NCBI GenBank assembly: GCA_013398615.1
Contig: VZSR01003282.1
Location: 5,534,901 to 5,598,900 of the forward strand
From: Brachypodius melanocephalos
Taxonomy: Eukaryota; Chordata; Aves; Passeriformes; Pycnonotidae
Direction of reading: 5' to 3'
Length of the DNA stretch: 64,000 nucleotides
Part shown: piece by piece, positions 13,301 through 26,027 of the stretch
Numbering within the stretch: the first letter of the stretch is position 1
How the letters are laid out: each line of letters begins with the position of its first letter
Made by a program: the position numbers and the translations under genes
Notes under the pieces: model-generated
Database searches by the model: none
Seen by the model: only the letters and a program-made list of their open reading frames with translations
Told to the model about the DNA's origin: nothing

Positions 13301-14849
13301 AGACTGAAGAACCTGTTGTATTCCATTCCCAGGAAGTGCTGTGAGTTATCCCTCAGTGAACCACAGAATTTCCAAAGACATCCCATTGCTAAGAGGCTGC
13401 TCATTCCTTTTTGAGTTTCCTCACCCGTATTTCTTAATTACATTAAATATTATCAAATACTGGCCAGCTACAGAGCACCGCACTTCCACATTGTCCAGAG
13501 GAAGCTGATTCTCCATACTGAACTATGCTACAAAATCAAGATGGGAGCAAAACTTCCCTTCAAGCTCTCCTCACAGACTGCCATTACTCTTCTATCAACC
13601 ACTTAAGGTTAATCCTACAGTAAGGTATTTATTCATAGAGTTCAGATTTCATTCAATCTAAATTTTCCTCCAAAAACGTTCCTGTGATGCACCCTCTCTG
13701 CTCAGACAGAGAATGCCTTTATGGCTATCTTTTTATGATGAGTAGTAAATAACATTGTACTCAGCTCATCTGTTGCCTGTGAGACCATTGTATTTTTTTT
13801 TCCAGTAGGAGCCAAGCAATAACTTGCTGTTGTCAGGGGACTAAGAAGATCCACAACAATCCTAGTTTTGCCATGCCTAGAAAACTTTGGCATGATGTAC
13901 AATACTAAACAGACAAAAACCCCAAGGGCAATATGCTATTAAAACAATCCATTAATAAGGAATTCTACATTCAAGCTGCTATTCAGAGGAATACTCTTAC
14001 CATAACAGAATATGAATAAAGTAAATAACATTTCTGAGCTACTATTGCTCAGCTTGGGAGACCAACTCATGGCTGAGTTTACACAGCTGGTTTTGTCAGT
14101 GTCATCCTTAAATTTCTCACTCATCCATCACATTCCCCATTTTTCTCGCCCTCTGCAAAACTTGGTACCAAACAATTGTGTTTCCAAAACCTTCCACAGA
14201 AAAAGATGCTCTCTACTTCCCAGTCGTGTTCAGCCTGCTTTCCATGTGTTCCTGTATTTCTTCAAGCTTCCCTTAACCTCTTTTAAAAAAATATTATTCC
14301 TATTATTATTCCTCAAACACTGTTAAAATCAAGCTCCTTTAATTCAGACAGAGCAGGTGAGAGCCTCTGTCCCACCTGGGCCAACAGCAGGCTCCTGATC
14401 CCCACAGAGCTGGAGCTGCACACACAGATGTCACAAGAGGTTGTGACAAGAACACCAGGTTATTTAAGTGGCCACTTCGAAACATGCTACTGGGAAATGG
14501 CAGGAAAAATTGATGTGGATGACCAAATAAGCCTTTTCTACATTTAAGTGCTATTGTTTTTCTACTGAGACACTGTCAACGTACTGGGATGAACAAATGC
14601 ATTTACCCAGGCTGCACAGCTCATTTTACTATGATTTATTCATCAAGAACAGTGTGCTTGTTGCTCAACAAGCCACAAATGGAGTCTCTGAAGTGTCTCT
14701 AACAAACAAAGCACCCACAGATCACACAGGATGTCCTGGGAAGGCTCAGACACACAATGCAGCAGCCCTGACTCACCTCAACTCTCCTGTGCAGCCCAGA
14801 GGCAAAGCAACAGCAGGTGGATGAAATGAGGACCATGGTCTGGTGGCTG

Positions 14850-15005
14850 TCATGGAATCACAGCAGGTTTGAGTTGGAAGTCTTGTTCCACCCCCCTGCC
14901 ATGTGCAGGGACGCCTTCCACTATCCCAGGTTACTCCAAGCTCCATCCAAGCTGACCTTGGACACTTCCAGGGAAATGGGGCAGCCTGTGCCAGCATCAG
15001 AGAGG
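14850..15005 (-). mobile_element. CR1 LINE 3' fragment (antisense to + strand)
   Basis: On the + strand this reads CATGGAATCACAGCAGGTTT, then GAGTTGGAAG, a CCCCCCTGCCATGTGCAGGG segment and ACACTTCCAGGGAAATGGGG. This is the reverse complement of a CR1 3' end, so the element lies on the minus strand, in the same direction as the host gene. It becomes unrecognisable beyond about 15005-15035. It accounts for part of the long overlapping open frames at 14773-15264. Confidence 0.88.
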
Positions 15006-18000
15006 CACAAATACACGGTACAAAAACTATTATTGTCCCATTTTTGGGACACCCAGCAAAGCCAAGGCAAGAGGAGGCAGCTGGGTGATGGGCTGGAGGT
15101 GTCAGTGATGCCACATGGGGTTGTGCTGGGACAAGCAGAACATCAGTGGGTTTACAACCAAACATCAGGGACCTTTCCACCTGACTGCTGCATTTCCAAG
15201 AGATAAATTTGCTGTGGGTGTAAGGTCTGCACACTGTTAAACAACAGTGCCAGCAGCATTCCAAGAGACTGGCTTAAAAGTGATGCAAAAATAAACATAT
15301 CTCCAGCAGCTTTGGAAACAGATGCACCTCTAATTGAATTGGCTTTAAACTCATTTGTATCCTCTCTAACATATTTCATGGTTTCAATTAACAAACTTCT
15401 AGCAGTTCTAGCCTTGTTAGTAAACCTTGAGGTGCTTCATAAAACTCAAGGTCATTACTGTGAGAGGGACAATTCTGTGCATCACCACAGCTGCCACTGG
15501 TAATAACACTGCTAATTTCCCTTGGAGTCTGTGGGACAGGAGAGATCACCCTTTAACAAACTAGGGAGCAGCAGAGTGGACAGTGACACAGGAGAAATGT
15601 TTCTAATTACACAGACCAAAGGTAGAGGGGGAAAAAAAAACCTGATTCATTTTGCAATTAATATTTACATTCACTTGGTTAGTGACTGTGAAGTATCACA
15701 AAATAACACCAGTAAATCCAAGCAGTGCTAAAAATTTAATAGCTAAAGACTTTATAAAGGAAACCTGGCGGACCACAGTGTTTAGTGGGCCAAATTCTGC
15801 TCAGCTGAAACTTTGAGATTTTGCAAGGCAAACCTCTTGCTTCACCTCAGGTTAAAACTCAGCATGGAGTACAAACTGCACCTCACAGACTTAACTCCAC
15901 CAGGTGATCATGTTTTTATGGCTGAGGCTTTCCCAATGTGCCAAGAATAAGGCAGCCACTGGCCATGGGCCACACAGCACAACCAAAGGTTCCAGAAGCT
16001 TGTGAGCTGCAAGAGGAGCACCCCATCCCAAATAATCCCTGTTCAAAATCTAAATCCTGCTCCAAGGAAGAAAATTATTAACTGAAGGGAACGAAACATA
16101 GTAAGTCTGGGAGACTTATGTTGCTAAAAACTTGAGTTGCAGCCGAAAAGGATTTAATCTTGCCACAGAACAAATCTGTTTAATCTTCTTTTTTTTTATA
16201 GTACACAAGGATTTGAGAGATTTTATGCATTATTAGTTGGCTGAGAAATTTAGGAGATAATCTAATTTACATTCAGTAAATGCACAGCCAAAAAAACTCC
16301 CAGCAAAAATAACTTCCACATCAAATATTTTGCAAGGCTCAAATAACGGATCTTCAGCTCATCTATCCCCACTTTCTCAACAAAAGATGCACACGCTCAC
16401 GTTATCTTGTAGCAGACTGATCAGAGATTCTAAATAGACCAGAGAGGACTTGTAAAAAAGGCTGGTAAGTTTAACTCAACATTATTATTATTGAAATCCA
16501 TCCAAAGGTTGGTTTTATTGCTCCATTTCACAGTCTCTATAAATCCCGAGGAGGCAGTTGGGTTGATGCTGACTTTGCATTATGATTTCTAATTCCTTTT
16601 GATTCTGCATTACGGTTTTCCTCCTTAAAGAACTTGCAAGCAGACGCTTGGTGTTACATGCATGCCCTGATAGTTGATATATTTAATCTTTTAAATCAAC
16701 AAGGAAATCTCCATTAATTAGCACTTTCCTTGTAACAGATTGCAGAACAAGCTGAGAACTCTTTCGGGGAAGGAGTCTCGTCTGCTGCCTTCTGAGTGCA
16801 AATAAACAGGACTGCACAGTGGACATTCATCTCACAGGGAACAGGGGATACAGGAGGGCAGAAATCCATGGCACAAGTCTGTCCAGGCTCCAAAACCAAC
16901 TGTGGGAATGCTGCTTCCTTTTCCCAGGGCTGCTCTCTCATGGTGAAGGGCTGGCCTGGCTGCTTGGGAGCCCTGACATCTTAACAAAGTCCTTACTCAA
17001 ATAAAAACCCATCCACTGGGATCAATAGCAGTTAGGGGAGTAGCTCAGCTGTGTTTTTCTGTATATTTTGCTCATCACTCTGCCACTGGGAAAATCATCT
17101 GTTTTCTTCAAATAAAACGGAATAGCTTTTTATTTTTTCTTAGCAGTGTTGGAATCCTCTATATATCAGGAAAAAAACCTCAGCCCACTGTATTTTATTA
17201 TGGATTGTTTACCATATATATTTTTTCGGGCTACTCAATTCATAGTACGAGCATGTTTTTAAAACAAACCCAATACTGTGTTTATTTTCTATTATTATTA
17301 TTACATTTATACAAGAAAACAATACTTTTTTTAAAAGGCTGAACACAATTAAACTGTCCACAGACCACCAGATTCCCTTTTCTCCTACACCTGACTTCTC
17401 TCAGAGGCCTGATGGCACAGCAGCTCTGAAAATAGATGGGCACTGCAGAGTGCTCTGAAGATCAATACAGACTTGAGCAATTTGGAGCAGGCAGGAAGCA
17501 TCTTCCAGAGCCAAGGGTCCATCACTGGGAGAAAGCTGCCACCAAATGTCACTGAAAGTATTTACCCCCCCTCAGTAAATCATATTATGTCCTGAAGGTC
17601 AATGGTTTCAGGCTCTGCTGGAGCACACTAAGAAACTCAATTTCAGACTTTGGGGCCCTCTGTGGAGAGCATCTTTCTGCCAGTTTCTGAAGCCACAACA
17701 TTGGGCACTGTCAGCACAATATGCCACCTCATTTCTGCTGCCAAGCTGTGACCCCAAGCACAGGCAAGCCTCATTTAGACAACTTGCCTTGGACAACAAC
17801 GTTATGGCTTTCATTTGACACGATGGGACACACCGATGCAGCTCCCTGCATCCTGATAATTAGCATGTATTCTGCATTACAATATTGCTTTTATTTCAGA
17901 CAAAATAAACCAGCAGATGACTCTGCAGAAGACTGGAACACTAATTAGATCATTGTGCAATTAATATTACCAAGATGCCTCACAGCAGCATGAATTTTTT

Positions 18001-19791
18001 TTTTTTCTTTAAATGTACATTCCTAGTTCTTTAATTTACAAACTCAAGTGGTTTTTCCCAGTGTGAGGGCCTCTGTCCATGAGCAGGTCACACAGGCAGT
18101 GGAAAGGCAGGGGAAGGTTGTGAGCCAGCTGTGACTTCCACAGCCCCCTCCCCAGTGTCACAGGAGGTGAGTGACACAGTGACCCCCAAATCAATACATT
18201 TAAATCAATACTCTGCTTCAATTCCTTCTCCCATCAACACTAAATCAGAAGCCAAATTGCACACTTTAATTATACAGGCGCTGTTTTAAGGATGCCACTA
18301 ACCATTACCAGCCCCAGGAGGACCCATGAGTGTTCTCCCAAAATCCAGGTAGCTGCTGCCAGGTCCCATCTGCCTGCATAAGGAGTCTCACTCCACCTAT
18401 TAGAGGTCACCTTGCTGCAGAAGCACCTGACCTTCTTGAATAAAGCTGTGCTATAAAAAACATCTGATGAAAACATCATTTTAAGAGAGGGAACAGTCCT
18501 GGTTTTCCACAGCTCAGGCACAGGGAGAGCAGAGACTCATTTATATGATGGAAAACCTTGAGAGGGAAACAGGACGTTTTTGTGACACTAGCAGGCCCCA
18601 GCACAGAGTATTGATGTACTGAATTTCTGATAGACTTTTGTTTCAATTTTGCAGTGTGACTTTGAGCTCTCTGGTTGTGTAGTTCAATCTCCTGTGCTGG
18701 AGGACTTTGGTGAATTCAGAAGCAGAAGGCAAAGCAATCCTGTTAAATAATAACACTATTTTTAGTGGTCACTTCTCCATGCTACCAAATACAAATGAGA
18801 GCCAAGATTTCACAGTGGGAATCTCTGTCTGCAGTGAGGGATATCTGGAGATTTGCAAACCGGGTTCTCAGTAATTTAATTTACACCATCCTCATTTCCA
18901 AACCTTGGAGGACAGAGAGCTACTAAAGTGGATTTCAAGCCCAGGAACAGACTAAGGTGGGATAAACTCTCTGCCACTCACCAGTATCAGAGTATAGAAC
19001 AGTACAGAACAGACCAAACTGAAGTTTAAGTTTAATTAAGTTGCTTCTGAAAATCTTCAGAATGCATCAGACATTAAAGCCTTTTGTGCCCACTGAAGTC
19101 CCCTAAAATACCTCCTATGTCCAGCTGCCACAGGGCTCCCCAACAGATACAGGTGGTATTAAAGATATGGATGGTGGTAAAGATATGGAATTGTCACTTC
19201 CACTCCAAAAATTACTTCTCATCCATTTATGAAAGTCCTGCTCATCAGAGCTGCATAAAAGGCAAACACGTTAAAAAATGCTGCAAAAAAACCCAGGTAA
19301 GACATGAGAGGAATCCTGTGAACTATCACCACGACACTTCCCAGTGCAGCCCCACATCTCAGAGGGATCAGGAAGCTCTCCATGAGCAGAAGTACACAGG
19401 TCTTAGGACTAGAATATGTAATTCATGAACAGGATTAGGCTAAAAGGGTATTTCTTCATACTTCCAATATAGCATATTAAATGGAATGACATGTAGGGAG
19501 AGAAAAATGTTAATTCTAAGTCTATCTTTGTATGGTAACATTTTATTAGAGCCTTGCCTCATAACAGGCTGTATTTGTGACAAATGTGCTATTAAGGCCG
19601 AAGAGACGGGCCACATTTCAAGGAAATTCTCTTCCCACAGCCTGCTGCAGAAATCAGGCCAGGAGATCACCCAGTGCATTAACCCACTATCACAGCCCTC
19701 CTAAAGCTCCCATAGAGTATTTCTACACTGAGTTACAATTTCGACACCAAAACCATTACTGAGTCCCATGGAAGAGCTTTAATCAATCTGT

Positions 19792-19820
19792 AAAAAAAAA
19801 AAAAAAACAAACTAAAAAAA
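19792..19820. repeat. A-rich tract
   Basis: An uninterrupted run of 16 A, then CAAACT and a second A run. Intronic low-complexity sequence with no retroelement recognisable beside it. Confidence 0.9.
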
Positions 19821-22800
19821 CCCCTTAACTGAGCCTAAAAATAGGAACAGAAGAGATGGACATGAGTAAGGGTGGGCAGAGGTGGTCCACCAAGAGGCGG
19901 CTGACAGTGAATGTCAAACATGAGAAAGTCTGTTTGAGGGCAGTAAAAAGCCATTCCTTCATAAAGTCTGGCACTGCCACCTCTTCAAAGGGGTCATTTT
20001 ATAGAATGCAGCAAAAAAGCATAAAAGAAATTTGGGCAAAGAAGATAAGCAATAAAGATGTGTATTTAGAGCCAAGGAGTAACAACAGACATCACTCTGA
20101 CTAAATGCACTTACAGAGGATGCTGCTCCAAAAGCCAAGTTTCTAAATATTTTTTCTTAGGATGCATGCTTCCTTTCTGTAAGAAGATAAAGACCCAGAA
20201 GAATGTGCATTTCTGTGTACTAACGCCTCAGGGGAAGTCTTACCTTGCTTTAAATAAGCTTCTTTGATAGCCAGTTTGACCCATTCAGAAATAACTTTTT
20301 TGCTGGCTGTTTATCTTTGATTCTGCTGCCAGGAAAACACAGAGAATTCAATGTCTGAACAGTTGTCCTGTGATCCAGTTTCATTTGATAAGTCTTTTAA
20401 CATCCATAAAGGAAGAACCATGGCCAAATTTTCTTACGGAGAACAGATTTTGAAGAAAAAAAAAAAAAGAAAACCCAAACCAAACAAAGGAAAAGATAAG
20501 GAATCAATCAACATTCTTTGAGCACTGTTATGGGAGCAATATGTAAAAAATCTGTAGTAAAACAAGAAATGGAGGCCAGGTCCTTCCCAGGCTCTGTGTC
20601 TGTTACAGCTCCCCTGGCAGCCACAGCTGTAATTAAAGGTGTCACCACACACCCAAGGAGACATGTAGGAATGTCAGAGAGAGTCCAGAGCAGAACACAG
20701 CCAGGATTTCAGAGCTAAATTTAGAAGCTATTTAGCTGTGAGAGAGCAGAAAACAGTCAAAGGTGGCAATGGCTTCAAAGAGTCCTGAAGTGGGGACTCG
20801 AGGGCAGGACAGTCCTGTGATCCAGCCTTAATTCCCATGCCAGGGAATGGGACAGACAGAAAAGAAGGTGAATTTTCACCTGAAACATCTTTCTCTAGCA
20901 GTCTTTGAAAAGCTTTCTAGTAGCAATACAGCCATTAATGGGATCCAGCCATGCAATAAAAGAGAAAGACTGAGCTGGTTTTGGTAGATTTCATTCTCTT
21001 CACAGTTTCTGGTATGGGGCTGTGATTTGGATTTGTGCTGCAGTGTTGATAAAACAGGGATGTCTTTGTTATCTCTGGGAAGTGATTACAGAGAGCCTAG
21101 TTGGGTTCTGAAATCAACAGGTTGTATTAAAAAACTGAAATTTCAATATAAAATGTCACTCAGACTAAGAATGAAATTAAACTTTGGAATACTTTCAAAA
21201 ACACAGGGAAATGCCTGTTCAGAAAAGTTTCTATTTCTGAAGGTTTTCAAAATCAGGGATTTCTACAATTTCACTCTTCAAAACCAAATTTACTAGATGT
21301 GCAAAAATGTATACCACAGTAATTACAAAAATTGATACACTTCCAAAAATAAGCAGGCATCTATTCAATGTTGCATTTTCTCCCAAAACTGCCACCTTGT
21401 AGGAGCAGCAAGTTTGCTTTCAGATTCATATTCCTTTAACGTGTTAGGCTCTGCTTATGACTTTTTGAGCTATACAAATAAAAATTGGCAGAAGGCTTAT
21501 TAAAATTCCCCCTAAAATGGGGGTAGTCAATCCCAGCATTTTCATTTTAGCATGGGTTTGTCCACCAGCAACTGGAGCTCATAGAAGGAGATGCTACAAG
21601 AGCAAGGAGGTGTTTAAGCATCCCTGCCATGCCCATCATAAATTCAGAGATAATTAAAGCTTTTTAAGGTGAGTGCAGGTTGCAGCTAAGTGATTTTAAA
21701 ACCAGGACCTATTTGTCTGTTGTGCCTTTTTCTTCCAGGTTCCTGTTGTTGCGAGCACAGCAGAATTAGAATAGGATAAGCACTCTCCATAAATTCCTGC
21801 TTTCCATAAATTGCTCGTCGGATCAAAAGCAGAACCTCCATGCAAGAGCACAGAAATCTCCAGCCTTTGATTTGGAACAGATGAGGCACCCTATGTTCCT
21901 CTAAGATTAAAAAAACCCCGTTGGCATCGCACACAAGAAAGAGAAGCAAAGGGACGATGGGAAATCATTCAAAACAAAGGAGATGGGAATTCAAAAATAG
22001 TATGAGCAGCTCAGATGACAGATTGAGAAGCGGATGAACTGCAATTAAAAGGAAAATTTCATGGCCAAAGAGGATGCTCCAGACACCAGTTAGCAAATGG
22101 AGACCCTCTGGACTAGCAGTAAGCTCAACACAATATAAGCAGTTTTCTGATGGGAAGGAAAATTGAAGCAAATTTACAATTACAATTTTGTAAGGTAGTT
22201 AGAGGCAGTTACCTTCATCCATGATTTCATAGGTGCATTTCCAATTTAAAGGAAGAAAAACAAGGGTGAACCAAATCTGGGAGAAAATCACTAGCTCAAC
22301 TGGAAAATGCAGATCACTCCTTTCTCAAGCTTAGTGAATGGGTGATCAAGGAAAAAGGTCACACCATCAAAATAAAACAGTTTATCACAAAAGCCAGCCA
22401 TAAAAGAAAAAAAGCGTACTTTTTTCCTGGAGGAAAGATTTGGTAAAGAAAGGAATAAAATTCACAAAAGCCTGTGATTTGTATTTTTAAGCTTGTCATA
22501 TCTAACGACCAGGAGCTAACACACAATTACATAGCAGTGAGGATGGGTAAATCAGTCAGTGGGATCAGCTGGCCCACTACAGCTGACCCACAGTGCTGAC
22601 ACCAGGCTTGCTCAGCTCTGGTGGGTCAGGGCAGAGGTCTCTCCCTCCAGCCCAGGCAGCAGGTCCTGACAGAGGAAACTGTAGACCCCAGGCAGGCAGA
22701 CAGAGCATTTCCGAAAACAAATAGCTGGAATGCTTCTGTCTTCACTCTTCCTGGACCCTGGGATACTCTGCTTGCAGTAACCACATCAATGGGGAGAAAA

Positions 22801-24786
22801 ATATCCATTTCCAGTTGGGAAGGTAAGCTTAAAGAGTTGATGTATTTGTAGCTAATAGGCTTAGGACAGTTAAGAGTATAAACTTCTAGGAAACACAGAT
22901 GAGCAGACTAAATTGGATTTTTAGTTAGGTTCCCCCCTTGCCCTCCAAGTTGCAAATGCAGAATCACTCAGCAGAAAAGTCAGCATAAGAGCAGGGCACC
23001 AGAACCAGAACCCTTCTGAGCAGTTTATTTCCACACCAGACTCAAGTGAACTGCACATTCACTTGACAACTTTGATACACTCACATAACAGGTCACACTG
23101 ACCAAGTGAAATAAACCCTACTCAAGTCTCAGTTCACAAGGTTTCAGTCAGGGAAAATGAAAATCACTGCAGCAAGAAGGCAAAAGCCCAGAGTTTGCTC
23201 TCCAGAAAAGTGACAAGCTGACCTACTCAGTTCTACACATTTTTATTATCCTACACCATGCACTAAGGGCATTATCAAATCTGGGACAAATTTACTCCTA
23301 CTCTTGAGGCACAATTTACATCCCTACATCTCTCTTTCTACACTTTGCACTTCTTCAAAAGGCCATATCAAAGAACTGAGGTCTAAATCTTATAACTTCT
23401 CACTTCTGTTCTGGTTCAAGGGAAAGGAAGGAAAAGCACTGTCCTGCAGAAGGAAGAACAGGAAACAAAGAGAACTCAGAAGACCTCCAAGAAGTAAAAG
23501 AGGAACCTGCTTATTCCCACCTCATAAAGCAAGAACAATGCCCAGATATAGCAGTGCTTGGCATTCAGTATATAAGACAATGGATTAATTAACCATAATC
23601 ATGGCCAGACAGCAAATGTTAAAAGGTCACCTGATACTAATTGTGAGCAGGACAAACTGAGCTGCTTAAAAAAGACACTGTCATGAATAATTTCTCAAGG
23701 CTTAGCAATTCTGCATGGTTCTGTAAATTGCTCTTCTCCATTATGGTTGAAAAGCATTCTGCTAATTATTAATTGGATAATGATTTGTTTCTATCACTAA
23801 TTCAATAAGGTGTTCAGAAGTGTGTTTTGAAAGTTCCCAGCTCTAGAGACCATAAATATCAGACTTGCCTTCACGTAACCTTGGAAGGCAGGTCCCAGGT
23901 GATGGAAGTGGAGCCTGTGGAGCTTCTGCCCATTTTTAGTCATTCTATGCCCAAAGTCACCGACCACCCCTCTGCCTCTGATGTGGGCCTTGTGCCAGGG
24001 CAGTGTCACAATCATTTTTGCTCACATAAAAAGCTGAAGACAAGAAAGTGAACAATATTCCCCTGGAGCTACCACTCCCTACTACCTCCCCAAGAGAAGT
24101 CAGACCATTAAAAATGCCACATAAATATCACTGACAGAAAACAGGCTTCAAGGTTATTTAGAAAAGCCCCACGCATAGACAACCTTCCCTTTTTAATAGT
24201 GATAAAAACCCTGAGTTTCTCAAAAAAGCAAGTCATGCCACAGGCAAAGCCACCTTCCAAATCCCAGCAGCTCCCTTTTTGCAGAAGAAAAGGTTATGTG
24301 GGGGAAAGGTATACTACTCCTCCTTCATGGGCCACAGAGGCATAATCAATTGGTACAAAAGCACATTGTTGAAACACAAACCATGGAAAGCTGCTTTATG
24401 AACCCGTGCAGCCAGCTGGAACAGCCATCAACAGCCGCAAGAGGAATTCACTCCAGGACTGAATCACTTCACTAGGGTAGAGGTTTTTTTCCTCTTATTA
24501 CATGCAGCTCAGGCTGCTGATCCCATCATGAAGACCCTCCAGAGAGCTGATTTCTCTGCTCCTTTATACTCTCAGGAATATTCCTGGTGCCCATAGTATG
24601 ACTTAATCTCCTCCCAAGACATCGTTTCTCCCCTCCCATCACAGAGCTCATCAGCAGCCTTCCAAACTACCACATCCTGCTCTATGGTGCCCCAAGACTT
24701 TTGGCTGTAAGTCAGAGAGCAGCAGTGGTTTGAGGGCAGCCCAGCTGGAGATTTTGCTCCTAAAATAAAACCTTATGTCTGTGATA

Positions 24787-25020
24787 AGTGATAGGACAAG
24801 GGAGAATGGTTTCAAATGCACAGAGGCCAGGGTCAGATTCGATACCAGGAAGAAATCAACTGTAAGAGTGGTGAAGCTCTAGCACAAGTTTCCCAGAGAA
24901 GTTGTGGCTGCTTCAACTCTGGAAGTGTTCAAGGCCGGGTTGGATGGGGTTTGGGACAGTGAAAGGGAGCTGAAATGAGATGATATTTAAGGCCACTTCC
25001 AACTTAAACCATTCAATGAA
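24787..25020 (+). mobile_element. CR1 LINE 3' fragment
   Basis: Sense-strand CR1 relic that starts near GTGATAGGACAAGGGAGAA and passes through CAGGAAGAAAT, AAGTTTCCCAGAGAAGTTGT and GTTCAAGGCCGGGTTGGATG. It ends with CACTTCCAACTTAAACCATT just before 25020. Compared with the usual CR1 tail it lacks most of the segment between the TTGGATGGGG motif and the terminal motif, so it carries an internal deletion as well as 5' truncation. Confidence 0.88.
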
Positions 25021-25763
25021 CTGTATACCATGGAAATTGGGAAAAAACACCCAAATGGAATGAGACATCCTGATCTCCCTGATTTTAATTCTGCCCTCTT
25101 TCTGATACAGGCTACTTGATTACAAAAGAAATATAATGGACAGCACTCCAGGAAGCAGGGACATGAAAATATACTCTATGAATTTATGAAAATACGTTTT
25201 GTGAATTTGAGCTTAACACTGGCACATAACTGCAAGGAGGAGACCACTGGCTGCTGAAGCCATGTGTGCCTGGCATGAGGGACAGCAGGTGACATCACAG
25301 GCATTCTGTAATTAAATATAATTATCTCTAGAAAATTGTGAATTCCTTCATTGAAAACAACCACGCAAACCATAGTGAAAGGGAATAAAAATTACTAAAC
25401 AAGAAAAAGTGGAAGTAGGAGATATCTTCAAACAAAATGCTGATAGAAATAACTATACCTCCTCCAAAGCTTACACTTTTATGGGATTTTCAGGGAAATA
25501 AATAAAATGCCTCTGGTATTCTAGCAGTATAGGCAAATTTAGCCTTCTTGTGCTTCATTTCCATTGCATAAATGCCAGCAGACCCTTACACTGAGGAAAA
25601 CCTCAGTATTAAAGAACAATAAGAAGATACTCGAAGAACCGTGCCCCAATGCCCACAGCAAACCTGTGAGAGCTATTCCAGCAAGCACACACCTCGGATA
25701 AGCTCCACAATGAGCCAGGGAGTGCTATTCACACGTGTTCTGGGCTGTTTGACATCTCCTTAC

Positions 25764-26027
25764 CTGAACTGCTGCAGTGGGATGGCTCCACCAGTCTCCC
25801 GGTGCTGTCGTAGCAGGCGATGGCTCGCAGCCGCACGCCCTGGCCACACTCCCTGGCCACTCCCTGGGATGGCATTCCCAGCTGCAGCTGGGGTGCAGCC
25901 CCTTGGATAATGCAGTCAGACCAATTTCCATGGGGCTGGGAGGTGAACACCTCGCAGGGGCACGGCTCTGTTTCAACTTGAGGATAAACTTCTGTGTTCT
26001 GGCATTTGTCTCGCTTTCTGCTTCGCC
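25764..26027 (-). CDS. THSD7B: THSD7B-like internal exon E (TSP1 repeat with GNWSDC)
   Basis: This is the largest exon in the window, 264 nt and 87 full codons, phase 1 at both ends. The acceptor is TTGGAACAG and the donor TTCAG|GTAAGG. It completes the exon D module with RSRKRDKCQN, YPQVETEPCPCE and TSQPHG. It then encodes most of a divergent TSP1 module: GNWSDCII, a Gly/Pro-rich loop, ARECGQGVRLRAIACYD, GRLVEPSHCSSS. N-W-S in GNWSDC is an N-glycosylation sequon overlapping the conserved tryptophan. The ETxPCPC...GNWSDC...ECGxGxRxxAxAC series is diagnostic of the THSD7 pair. VETEPCPC and CSSSGYI look to me more like 7B than 7A. The frame continues directly into exon F (SSSG-YIEE). Confidence 0.93.

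Larger units (their letters stand above)
10629..25763 (-). other. Intron between exons E and F (15.1 kb)
   Basis: Intronic sequence with three recognisable truncated CR1 fragments (near 13120, 14850 and 24787) and several A-rich runs (13031-13072, 19792-19820, 20456-20468). I see no exon with a TSP1 pattern in it. The direct splice of E to F keeps the frame, so none is required. Open frames at 10834-11253 and 12895-13344 cross low-complexity or repeat sequence and have no recognisable domain. Confidence 0.78.

Noticed and set aside
14773..15264. A 163-codon minus-strand frame and its + strand counterpart
   Set aside because: Part is the CR1 fragment at 14850-15005 and the rest has no recognisable domain.
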